A DNA stretch of 20,912 bases, from contig CAAECI010000076.1 of the NCBI GenBank assembly GCA_900754255.1, positions 1-20,912 of the forward strand. Reading direction: 5' to 3'. Shown piece after piece: positions 1 to 6,047 of the stretch. The DNA comes from an uncultured Succinivibrio sp. (lineage in GTDB: Bacteria > Pseudomonadota > Gammaproteobacteria > Enterobacterales > Succinivibrionaceae). The notes beneath the pieces were generated by a model. It was not told the DNA's origin. It saw only the letters and a list, made by a program, of their open reading frames with translations, and did no database searches. Numbering within the stretch: position 1 is the stretch's first letter; each line of letters starts with the position of its first letter. The position numbers and the translations under genes are program-made.

Positions 1-192
1 GGTAATTTTTTCAGACTCATCCCAGGTATAGCCGTCCAGAGTACCGGTGCCGTTATAAAGAAGTTTTTCCTTTAAGGCCTTAACCTCTGCCTTTGTCATC
101 GCACCTAAATCAGAGATGGTGAGCTTTGAGCTGTTGTCAATGTCAAAGGCTTTTTCGGGAACGTAATTTAAAAGATCGCCATCTTCATCATC
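1..192 (-). pseudogene. Downstream part of the same surface-protein gene, out of frame
   Basis: Reading leftwards with a single copy of the 13-bp unit, the protein would continue from DPVTIH into DDEDGDLLNYVPEKAF and then through a further roughly 50 residues (including DNSSKLTISDLGAMTKAEV and YNGTGTLDGYTWDESEKIT) to base 1 with no stop. The composition matches the upstream part, so this is one gene split by the duplication. The 3' end lies outside the window. It could be a pseudogene or a switched-off phase variant. Confidence 0.65.
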
Positions 193-1228
193 ATGGATAG
201 TCACAATGGATAGTCACAGGATCATAAAGCACTGCCGCTTTGTGGCTGAACACAATTTCGGAAGAATTGGCGGCTTTTATAATACCTTTCAAGTCCTTAG
301 TTGTTTGATCGCTGGAAGCTGTATCTCCATCCTCTGCAAAATTGCCTGCGGCAAAAAATTGATCATTTTCATTGCCGTTATAGCCATTTCCAGTAACTAA
401 AAGCTTCCCGCCGTCAGTTACTGTCACAGTACCCGGTTTTACCCCAATACCATCAACATTTTTTATATATAATCCCTGGACCTCCATGGAGGCGTTATGA
501 CCGACGGTCAATCGTCCGCCCAGACTGACACAGGTTTCTCTAGCGGTTACCTTGGTAAAGGTATCATCAGTTCCGGTAACAGCCTTGTCGTAGCCCTTGA
601 GGGTAAGTGATGCGCGGTCAATATCTATTGCACCGTTTACTTTGAGGTTTAAGCCAGTATAGGTTCCGTTTGTATCCTTACCGTCCATAACTATATCAAG
701 AGTTCCTTGATCTTTGCCTATTCCAATTCCGAGATCACCGTCAATTTTTACTTTACCTGCAAATGCAGCCTCGGCACCGGAGCCCCAAAGTTGAACATAT
801 GCCGGTTCGCCGTTGTCTCTTGATGTTACGGTAGCGTCCGTGAGGGATAACTTACCCTGAACAAAAATCGGATCAAGTACACCGGATCCTGGATTAGGTC
901 TTCCGCCATTCTTTGACGTAGTCAAAGTTGCATTGCGAACTACAAGCTCATATTTGATACCCTCACCATATGATCCATCAGTAACATCGACTGAATCAGC
1001 TGTGTAGTCGCCGTCCTCGAGCGTCAGCTTGGTGTTAACCACGACGCTGTCTCCAAAGTCTTTGTCGTCAGAATAGGTAGTTTGTTGACCTTCATTTCCA
1101 TTAATGGTTATTTTGGCGAAGGAAGGTGATGCCAAGGCAATTCCTGCCGCTGCAATCATGGCATATTTAAGGACGGCACGATAATCGGCAAGCAAAAATC
1201 TGATGGCGCCGCGAGTCTGCTTGATCAT
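191..1228 (-). CDS. N-terminal part of a secreted surface (autotransporter-like) protein, prematurely stopped by a frameshift
   Basis: The start is the ATG at 1228, preceded by AGGAGA (1238-1243) nine bases upstream. A longer frame opens at 1405, but its extra 59 codons have no such site and cross the leader. The first 38 residues read as a long signal peptide: a basic and aromatic n-region, a hydrophobic stretch YAMIAAAGIALA, then an SPSFA cleavage site. The remaining roughly 300 residues are rich in G, D, T and N. Short repeated strands such as LTLEDGDYTADSV and LSLTDATVTS look like a right-handed beta-helix passenger. No membrane-anchoring or beta-barrel domain lies within the window. The frame ends in HCDYP and a TGA at 191-193 only because of a 13-bp tandem duplication. 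With one copy the frame stays open to the window edge. A type V secretion or adhesin-like role is inferred from composition, not from a recognised family motif. Confidence 0.65.
   Translation of the reverse strand: MIKQTRGAIRFLLADYRAVLKYAMIAAAGIALASPSFAKITINGNEGQQTTYSDDKDFGDSVVVNTKLTLEDGDYTADSVDVTDGSYGEGIKYELVVRNATLTTSKNGGRPNPGSGVLDPIFVQGKLSLTDATVTSRDNGEPAYVQLWGSGAEAAFAGKVKIDGDLGIGIGKDQGTLDIVMDGKDTNGTYTGLNLKVNGAIDIDRASLTLKGYDKAVTGTDDTFTKVTARETCVSLGGRLTVGHNASMEVQGLYIKNVDGIGVKPGTVTVTDGGKLLVTGNGYNGNENDQFFAAGNFAEDGDTASSDQTTKDLKGIIKAANSSEIVFSHKAAVLYDPVTIHCDYP
193..218. repeat. Perfect 13-bp tandem duplication that shifts the reading frame
   Basis: The 13-bp unit atggatagtcaca occurs at 193-205 and again, identical and directly adjacent, at 206-218. 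Thirteen is not a multiple of three, so the second copy throws the surface-protein frame into a TGA at 191-193. Removing one copy restores an open frame to the left window edge. Confidence 0.95.
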
Positions 1229-1237
1229 ATTGATAAT

Positions 1238-1262
1238 TCTCCTGTTTCGCAAAAAAGCGAAA
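1238..1262 (-). promoter_or_regulatory. Shine-Dalgarno site with adjoining leader hairpin of the surface-protein gene
   Basis: On the minus strand AGGAGA (1238-1243) sits nine bases before the ATG at 1228. Directly upstream, tttcgc (1245-1250) and gcgaaa (1257-1262) form a 6-bp stem with a six-base homopolymer loop. The stem touches but does not include the ribosome site, so it could affect accessibility or message stability. Confidence 0.5.
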
Positions 1263-1300
1263 GCACTAAGACGAATAAACAGTAAAAACTTAACTGTTAG

Positions 1301-1325
1301 ATTTTTAATACACAGTATTAAAAAT
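1301..1325. promoter_or_regulatory. Perfect inverted repeat, candidate operator of the surface-protein gene
   Basis: The arms atttttaata (1301-1310) and tattaaaaat (1316-1325) are exact reverse complements around a five-base centre. The centre lies about 85 bases upstream of the surface-protein ATG. There is no GC-rich stem, so a protein-binding dyad is more likely than a terminator. The cognate regulator is not identifiable. Confidence 0.45.
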
Positions 1326-1539
1326 TGACTACACGGCATATTATTGCGCAGATGCATAAAAAAAATACGTACTCTAAAAAAGTCCGAGCGGATCACAATT
1401 TGCATCTGCTCTTTACAAGCAACTTCCTTCCTTTACTATGAATTTTTTTAACCCTAATAATTTTGGAGACGGATCGGATTACTTATCGCAAGTAGAAGTT
1501 GAGTCGCTATTTTTGAAAAGAAGCGCATAAAAGTCGCGC

Positions 1540-1545
1540 TATAAT
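1540..1545 (+). promoter_or_regulatory. Consensus -10 box, possibly giving a leaderless mRNA
   Basis: A perfect TATAAT ends seven bases before the ATG at 1553, so a normal start site would fall at or within a base of the start codon. There is no Shine-Dalgarno sequence in front of that ATG, which fits a leaderless message. The nearest -35-like TTGAAA (1513-1518) is 21 bases away, longer than ideal, so the promoter call is tentative. Confidence 0.4.
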
Positions 1546-1552
1546 CTTGCTT

Positions 1553-2266
1553 ATGAAAAAAAATCTTTTGACTTTAATCCTCAGCGTCATTACCTTTTGG
1601 GGTGGGTACTCCTACTGTTTTGCTGCCATTAAGGCGCCCGAGGCTCCGCCTGATCTTCCCGATACCCTCAGGGATTTTCGTACAGCCGAGCAAATGCGCG
1701 AATTTGAAGAATTAAAAAGTGCCGACGGCACGCATGACGATATAGAGGATCTGGAAATTCAGGAGGCACCATTTGTGCCGGGGGACGACGGAGCCGGAGT
1801 GGCGCGTTTTGCCAATGTTTATGTGCCCGGGCTCGTGACGGGAGTTCCTGCCCGCGGAGCTCTCATAATGCGTTTTTTCGATGCCGAGGGCATACCCTGG
1901 GAAATAGACGGGGCCCAATGTGAGCATCAGGGCTTCATAGCCGATGTTACTGCATCTCCGTCGGAGCTTTTGGTCCGTCAGGAAAGCGGAGCGGCAACCA
2001 CGGCCCTGAAGGTTACGTTGCGCGCACTCCCCGATCCGCTTATATTTACTCTGCGTCCCGTGAGGCTTGAACGCAACGGAGTGGCCGTAACCTCACTGAT
2101 AGAAACCGTGAAGCTCAAGCAAAGTCAAAACGGCGTACATTATGTAAAGCCCGAGCCCGAGCAATTTGCCGTGCCCAACCCCAAAGCCTCCGCTTTGCGT
2201 TTTGATGGTATTGACGCGCAAGGGGTAGAAGATACTTTGCTCAATGCAGTAAGGAGTCTTAAGTGA
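1553..2266 (+). CDS. Short DotH/IcmK/TraN-like type IV secretion protein
   Basis: The product has 237 residues and a signal peptide (MKKNLLTLILSVITF...YCFA). An internal region reads RGALIMRFFDAEGIPWEI, then LLVRQ..., ALKVTLRALPDPLIFTLRP and a hydrophilic strand region. This order resembles the DotH/IcmK core as I recall it: a conserved strand ending in DxxGxPWPI, followed by a strand repeat ending in PVxLTLxPG and a later LL helix. DotH is an outer-membrane-complex component of Dot/Icm and IncI-type secretion systems. The family is usually around 350 residues. This protein stops where the C-terminal domain would begin, so it is a short form or remnant. I prefer the ATG at 1553 to an in-frame TTG at 1547. 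Its stop overlaps the next start by four bases (GTGA). Recognition is from motif memory only. Confidence 0.55.
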   Translation: MKKNLLTLILSVITFWGGYSYCFAAIKAPEAPPDLPDTLRDFRTAEQMREFEELKSADGTHDDIEDLEIQEAPFVPGDDGAGVARFANVYVPGLVTGVPARGALIMRFFDAEGIPWEIDGAQCEHQGFIADVTASPSELLVRQESGAATTALKVTLRALPDPLIFTLRPVRLERNGVAVTSLIETVKLKQSQNGVHYVKPEPEQFAVPNPKASALRFDGIDAQGVEDTLLNAVRSLK

Positions 2267-2814
2267 AGCGTATGTTTTTGCAGGCGGCACTTTGGATCCT
2301 GCTTTTAGGTCCCGCGTCCGCCGCGGTCATGCAATGTCACGGCAGTGCCGAGCATTGGCGTGACATTGCCTACTCCATGCCTCCTATGGATAAATACAGC
2401 TCCCTGCGCGGCTGTGTGGCTTGGACGGCGTGGCAGTTTGAGCTTCCGGAGGAGCTTTTGTATTCGGTGCTTTATGTCGAGCGCGGACCTATGAACGGAA
2501 GATGCTCGGTAAATACCAACGGTACCGAGGATTGCGGTCCGGCTCAGATCAACGATGTGCGTATGAAGGAGCTTGCACGCTTTTCGCTCAGTAAAGCCGA
2601 TATTTCCTCAAAGCCTTGCCAAAATGTATGGGCCATGGGTTATCTTTTACGTCGTGAAATAGAAAAAGCCGACGGAAAAATATGGCGAGGAGTGGGGAAT
2701 TACCATTTCCATTATTCGGTCAATCGCAGCATACACAACGGCTATATACGTAAGGTAAAAAAAGCTTGGAATCGTTTGGACGATGAAGTGGCCAATTATT
2801 GTGCGCGGAGGTGA
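2263..2814 (+). CDS. VirB1-like lytic transglycosylase
   Basis: The product has 183 residues with an N-terminal signal sequence (to about residue 21), so it should act in the periplasm, cleaving peptidoglycan glycan strands. The SLT/goose-lysozyme-like fold is indicated by a catalytic Glu in LYVERG (E73), by NTNGTEDCGPAQIN (residues 84-97; the VirB1/IagB-type form is NTNG..D.GPMQIN) and by VGNYHF (144-149). Four or more cysteines suggest disulphides. The GTG start at 2263 overlaps the preceding stop, implying translational coupling; an in-frame ATG at 2272 is an alternative. Enzymes of this branch open the cell wall for type IV secretion, type III secretion and pili, which agrees with the DotH-like neighbour. 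The Met usually found in the GPMQIN motif is Ala here. Confidence 0.75.
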   Translation: MKRMFLQAALWILLLGPASAAVMQCHGSAEHWRDIAYSMPPMDKYSSLRGCVAWTAWQFELPEELLYSVLYVERGPMNGRCSVNTNGTEDCGPAQINDVRMKELARFSLSKADISSKPCQNVWAMGYLLRREIEKADGKIWRGVGNYHFHYSVNRSIHNGYIRKVKKAWNRLDDEVANYCARR

Positions 2815-2817
2815 GTT

Positions 2818-3774
2818 ATGAAAAAGATCAAAACCGTGATTGCGGTTATAGAACCGGGGCAGATGCGTCAGCCGGCACTGATGCGGGCCTTGTCCATCTC
2901 TCAGTACTATAAAAGGCAAAGCGGACGCAGAGCCCCGCGCATTATAGCGTTGATGCCCGTCTACGATTTCAGTAAAGATATTTCCTCGGTTTTATCTTCT
3001 GCCGAGGAACAAAAAATAAGTAATGATCTTTTGCATAAGAAACGCGCCTGGCTTGAGGCCTACCTGCAGGTCAATGCCATGGGCTACGAGGTGGAGACTA
3101 GGGTCCTTTGGTCTAAAAATGCCGGAAAGAGCATTACACAAACAGCCAAGGAGGAAGCAGCCGATCTCATCATTAAAACCGCTGACGAACACGGCTTCTT
3201 TGACGGTGTGTTCTTCACACCGCTTGATTGGCAGTTGCTTTCAAGCTCGGCGGTGCCTGTATATATAGCAAAGGATCAGGTTTGGGCTCCTACCGGGATC
3301 ATAGCTGTGGCCATAGCCGTTCCGCAGGAGGACGATGCTATGGGACGCATGCTCAACATGCGCATGCTACGTGAAGCTCAGGAATTGTCCCGTCTTACAC
3401 GCTGCAGGATCCACCTTATAAATGCCATCATACCCGTGATCTCGCCTGCGGCTATGGATTTACCAGGATTTACTCCGCAGCTTTTATCCGAGGAGAATAT
3501 ACGAGAGTCCTGCCGTCGCGTGCTGTCTTTTGCCTCCCGTCACGGCATTGAGCCTGAGGAATGTCACATACGAGAGGGGCATCCTGATGAGGTGATCCCG
3601 GCCATTTGCCACGAGCTTCGTCCTACGGCTCTCTTTATCGGTACCTCGGCCCGCCGCGGCTTAGCCATGGCGCTATTGGGAAATATTTGCCAGCGTGTAA
3701 CGGACGAGCTTGATTGCGATGTCGCGGTGGTGACGCCTAAAAGCGTGATGAGAAAGCTCCCGACGGCGGATTAG
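2818..3774 (+). CDS. uspE: Universal stress protein UspE (tandem Usp domains)
   Basis: The product has 318 residues, against 316 in E. coli UspE, and contains two Usp domains: roughly 1-150 and 155-310. Shared features are IAVIEPGQMRQPALMRAL at the start, LMPVYDFS, HGFFDGVFFTPLDWQLL, the junction VYIAKDQVWAP, LPGF-P in domain 2, the REGHPDEVIP strand-loop and the GTSAR.G...LLGN nucleotide-loop region near the end. UspE is a cytoplasmic stress-response protein linked to motility and stationary-phase survival in E. coli. The ATG follows GGAGG (2807-2811) by six bases and lies three bases after the transglycosylase stop, so it appears cotranscribed with the two secretion-like genes, an unusual partnership. 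In E. coli uspE neighbours fnr, with ttcA nearby; here ttcA is next and no fnr lies between. Confidence 0.92.
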   Translation: MKKIKTVIAVIEPGQMRQPALMRALSISQYYKRQSGRRAPRIIALMPVYDFSKDISSVLSSAEEQKISNDLLHKKRAWLEAYLQVNAMGYEVETRVLWSKNAGKSITQTAKEEAADLIIKTADEHGFFDGVFFTPLDWQLLSSSAVPVYIAKDQVWAPTGIIAVAIAVPQEDDAMGRMLNMRMLREAQELSRLTRCRIHLINAIIPVISPAAMDLPGFTPQLLSEENIRESCRRVLSFASRHGIEPEECHIREGHPDEVIPAICHELRPTALFIGTSARRGLAMALLGNICQRVTDELDCDVAVVTPKSVMRKLPTAD

Positions 3775-3793
3775 CACCGCATCCGAATTTTCT

Positions 3794-3826
3794 GGTTTCA
3801 ACCCCGGATCTCTGCGGGGGGAAACC
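3794..3826 (+). terminator. Hairpin after uspE, possible weak terminator
   Basis: ggtttc (3794-3799) pairs with gaaacc (3821-3826), and inner ccccg/cgggg bases extend the stem around a small bulge. No run of T follows, so it is not a classic intrinsic terminator. It may be an mRNA 3'-end or a factor-dependent stop. Confidence 0.35.
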
Positions 3827-3944
3827 CTAAAGTCAATAAGCCCCTGCCAGTGCCTGCCAAGCTGTATTTTTCTTTTGCCAAAAAACGGTGTTTATGCGTA
3901 TAGCGTATTGATAAGACTGAGCAAATCAGTTTAAGATCGCGCAA

Positions 3945-3980
3945 CAAAAATATTTTCAAAGCTTTAACGCAATATTTTTG
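3945..3980. promoter_or_regulatory. Inverted repeat upstream of ttcA
   Basis: caaaaatatt (3945-3954) and aatatttttg (3971-3980) are exact reverse complements separated by 16 bases, in the 261-base gap between uspE and ttcA. It lies about 55 bases before the ttcA start and could be an operator. A shorter dyad, ggcagg/cctgcc (3999-4004 and 4016-4021), sits just before the ribosome site GGAG (4024-4027). No obvious FNR box is present. Confidence 0.35.
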
Positions 3981-4035
3981 AACTCATTCCATTCTATCGG
4001 CAGGAGAAGAAATCGCCTGCCTTGGAGTTCCCTAT

Positions 4036-4908
4036 ATGAAAGACGATCGATCTTTAAGTGCGGCAGCCGACGATTACGGACGCCATGTCAGTCCTTATTT
4101 CAATATTGAAGATAAGCAGGAAAAATATCGAGCCGACAAGCTCTTTAAGCGTTTACGCCGTAAGGTGGGGCATGCCATAGGTGATTACGGCATGATCGAG
4201 GAAAACGATAAGATCCTGGTGGCAGTTTCAGGCGGTAAGGACAGCTATACGCTTTTGGATATGCTTTTGTCTTTGAAGCGTTCGGCTCCCGTGCATTTTG
4301 AATTGTTGCCGGTACATATAGAATCAGGCTTTCCCAATGCCGACGGTTCTCCGCTTGAGGATCATTTAAAACGCGTAGGGCTTCCTTATATTGTCGAAAG
4401 GGTTCCCATTTACGATTTATGCAAGGAAAAGTTGCCCGAGGGTAAGCCCTTTTGTCCGCTCTGCTCGCGCCTTCGTCGCGGTAATTTATATCGTATAGCT
4501 CGTGAGCAGCACTGTAATAAGGTAGCCTTGGGACATCACAAGGATGATGTGCTGTGCACTTTTTTCCTCAATCTGTTTAATGCGGGGATCATAAAAACCA
4601 TGCCTCCCGTGGTCAGAAATGACGAGAATGACGTGACGGTGATCCGTCCCTTGGTATATTGCCGCGAAAGGGATATAAAGGAGCTCTCCGATCTGCGCGC
4701 TTATCCCGTGCTGCCAAAGGGCCTGTGCGGTTGGGGAGAGGATCAGCAGCGTGCGGCTATGGCTAAAATGCTGAGGCAGTGGGATCGCGAGTATCCAAAG
4801 CGCTGTGACATTGCCTTCAGGGCCTTGAAAAATGTGATCCCCTCGCATCTTTTGGATAGAAATCTTTTTGATTTTTCTAAAATTACCAAGGGTCCCAAGG
4901 TTAAGTAG
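4036..4908 (+). CDS. ttcA: tRNA 2-thiocytidine biosynthesis protein TtcA
   Basis: The product has 290 residues. The PP-loop ATP-pyrophosphatase motif SGGKDS is at 65-70. CPLC (140-143) and a third Cys in PKGLCG (C231) are the expected ligands of the iron-sulphur cluster. GHHKDD (166-171) is the second ATP-binding signature. TtcA adenylates and thiolates cytidine-32 of several tRNAs. The ATG at 4036 is preceded by GGAG (4024-4027) with an eight-base spacer. The extended N-terminus (about 30 residues before the core) and the overall length are close to the E. coli enzyme. The neighbouring uspE agrees with enteric gene order. It ends 19 bases before the stop of a convergent LysR-type gene, with only a weak GC hairpin between (4923-4946). 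Confidence 0.93.
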   Translation: MKDDRSLSAAADDYGRHVSPYFNIEDKQEKYRADKLFKRLRRKVGHAIGDYGMIEENDKILVAVSGGKDSYTLLDMLLSLKRSAPVHFELLPVHIESGFPNADGSPLEDHLKRVGLPYIVERVPIYDLCKEKLPEGKPFCPLCSRLRRGNLYRIAREQHCNKVALGHHKDDVLCTFFLNLFNAGIIKTMPPVVRNDENDVTVIRPLVYCRERDIKELSDLRAYPVLPKGLCGWGEDQQRAAMAKMLRQWDREYPKRCDIAFRALKNVIPSHLLDRNLFDFSKITKGPKVK

Positions 4909-4927
4909 GGATTTTTTATGGGGGCGC

Positions 4928-5797
4928 TTAAGGTAAAGAGGGCGCCTTCATGCGCAACAATTCTAAGAAGCGTCGCGCTGCCGTGCTCAGACTCAGCGCA
5001 TCCTTATATCCTACGGAAATGGGACGTATAACCTGCGGGATAGTAGGACGTATCTCCAATCTGTAGCTGATGCGGCGCATCATGAGCTCCGCCAGCATGC
5101 TGACCCCCAGTCCCGCCTCCACCATATTCATGATCGCATAGTCGTCATGAATGGTATATCCGATCTGAAGCTTTAAATCCAATTCCTCAAAGGCCTTCAG
5201 GGGCTCGGAATAGCCTCCCTCCTCAAGCAGGATGAAGGGCTCGCGCGCAAGCTCCTCAAGCGGAACCTTCTCATAGGCACACAGTCTGTGTTCAGGAGGG
5301 AGCACCGCCAGCATGCGTCCTTCCTTGACGGGGAAGGTTTTAATCCCGCTTACCGCATGCGGATTGACAAAGCCGAAATCCACGGCTCCGGATTTGATCC
5401 ATTCGGCCGTAGCGGCGTAATCTCCCTGCAGCAGGGCAAATTCTATATTGGGATGCTCCTTCTGAAAGGCGGCAATTAGCGAAGGCAACCAGTGAGCCGA
5501 GATCGATCCCATGGTGGCTATACGTACGGTACCGCTTTCAAGGCCCTGCAATTCGCTGGCGCGCTCCTTCACGGCCCGCAACTCATAGCACACCTTTTCA
5601 ATATGCGGGTAGAGCAATTTGCCCTCGGGAGTAAGATCAACCCCGCCGCGATTACGATTTAAAAGCTTAATGTGCAGCTCGTCTTCAAGGGAGGAAATGC
5701 TTTGGCTGACGGCGCTTTGCGTAAGATGTAATTCCAAGGCTGCCTTGGTAAAGCTTCCAAGCTCCACTATGCGCTGCAGCACCAGATAACGATTCAT
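4928..5797 (-). CDS. LysR-type transcriptional regulator
   Basis: The product has 289 residues. The N-terminal winged helix-turn-helix (about 1-60) reads LQRIVELGSFTKAALELHLTQSAVSQSISSLE in family fashion, followed by a linker helix. The effector-binding domain (about 88-285) opens VRIATMGSISAHWLP and contains the typical FGFVNP and AGLGVSML segments. The effector cannot be told from sequence. AGGGA (5803-5807 on the plus strand as tccct) gives a ribosome site five bases from the ATG. The gene is divergent from a probable small RNA, and a dyad (5826-5841) of LysR-box type lies between them over the likely lysR promoter, so autoregulation and control of the divergent transcript are expected for the family. 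Confidence 0.88.
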   Translation of the reverse strand: MNRYLVLQRIVELGSFTKAALELHLTQSAVSQSISSLEDELHIKLLNRNRGGVDLTPEGKLLYPHIEKVCYELRAVKERASELQGLESGTVRIATMGSISAHWLPSLIAAFQKEHPNIEFALLQGDYAATAEWIKSGAVDFGFVNPHAVSGIKTFPVKEGRMLAVLPPEHRLCAYEKVPLEELAREPFILLEEGGYSEPLKAFEELDLKLQIGYTIHDDYAIMNMVEAGLGVSMLAELMMRRISYRLEIRPTIPQVIRPISVGYKDALSLSTAARRFLELLRMKAPSLP

Positions 5798-5825
5798 AAC
5801 AATCCCTGTTTATACATTAGAATTT

Positions 5826-5841
5826 CTTATCGTATGATAAG
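5826..5841. promoter_or_regulatory. LysR-box-like dyad
   Basis: cttatc (5826-5831) and gataag (5836-5841) form a perfect dyad around four bases and satisfy the T-N11-A rule of LysR-family sites. It lies 29 bases upstream of the lysR ATG and about 54 bases before the putative start of the divergent RNA, the usual place for the recognition half-site. Confidence 0.5.
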
Positions 5842-5852
5842 TTATTTTGGGC

Positions 5853-5881
5853 TTTACTAATATTACAGAGCTTTGTATATT
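5853..5881 (+). promoter_or_regulatory. Candidate promoter of the divergent small RNA
   Basis: TTTACT (5853-5858) and TATATT (5876-5881) are separated by 17 bases and would start transcription near 5888. No plus-strand protein frame begins before the terminator at 5969. Confidence 0.45.
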
Positions 5882-5887
5882 GAACTC

Positions 5888-5969
5888 AAGTTGTTGTGAC
5901 GTTGTTTTACAACGTTTTTCATTTTCTCTAGCGTTGGCAGGTATCCTAAAATGATCCCTGCCTTTTTTT
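5888..5969 (+). ncRNA. Candidate small RNA divergent from the LysR-type gene
   Basis: The predicted transcript is about 82 bases. It contains a first hairpin, acgttg (5899-5904) with caacgt (5910-5915) and a T5 tract to 5919, and ends in a stronger intrinsic terminator (5936-5969). No ATG or credible short frame lies inside. The arrangement resembles oxyR-oxyS: a LysR-family regulator next to the small RNA it activates. The RNA family is not recognised, and the 5' end is estimated from the promoter guess. Confidence 0.45.
5936..5969 (+). terminator. Intrinsic terminator with no upstream plus-strand gene
   Basis: ggcagg (5936-5941) pairs with cctgcc (5957-5962) and is followed by seven T (5963-5969). 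An inner atc/gat pair extends the stem past one mismatch. The nearest plus-strand gene upstream is ttcA, over 1 kb away behind a minus-strand gene, which is why a dedicated small transcript is suspected. Confidence 0.75.
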
Positions 5970-6047
5970 CGTGCGCCTAAGCCATAAAAAGCTCCGTCAA
6001 AACTGCTAAACTCGTCTAGTTCGTAACATAATTAAAAGAGACAAGGC

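Larger units (their letters stand above)
1229..1552. other. Divergent intergenic region with dyad repeats
   Basis: These 324 bases separate the minus-strand surface-protein gene from the plus-strand secretion-like unit. I see an SD-proximal hairpin (1245-1262), a perfect 10+10 inverted repeat (1301-1325) on the surface-protein side and a TATAAT box (1540-1545) on the other. I see no further open frame with a credible ribosome site. Confidence 0.6.

Noticed and set aside
206..400. 64-residue plus-strand open frame
   Set aside because: It lies inside the surface-protein gene on the other strand, without start signals; it is a shadow frame.
1229..1405. Longer start for the surface protein (ATG at 1405)
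   Set aside because: It has no ribosome site, would precede the signal peptide by 59 residues and runs through the dyad and leader hairpin.
3901..3940. FNR-type site (ttgat...atcaa) before ttcA
   Set aside because: Only one half, ttgat, is present; the second half does not match at the required spacing.
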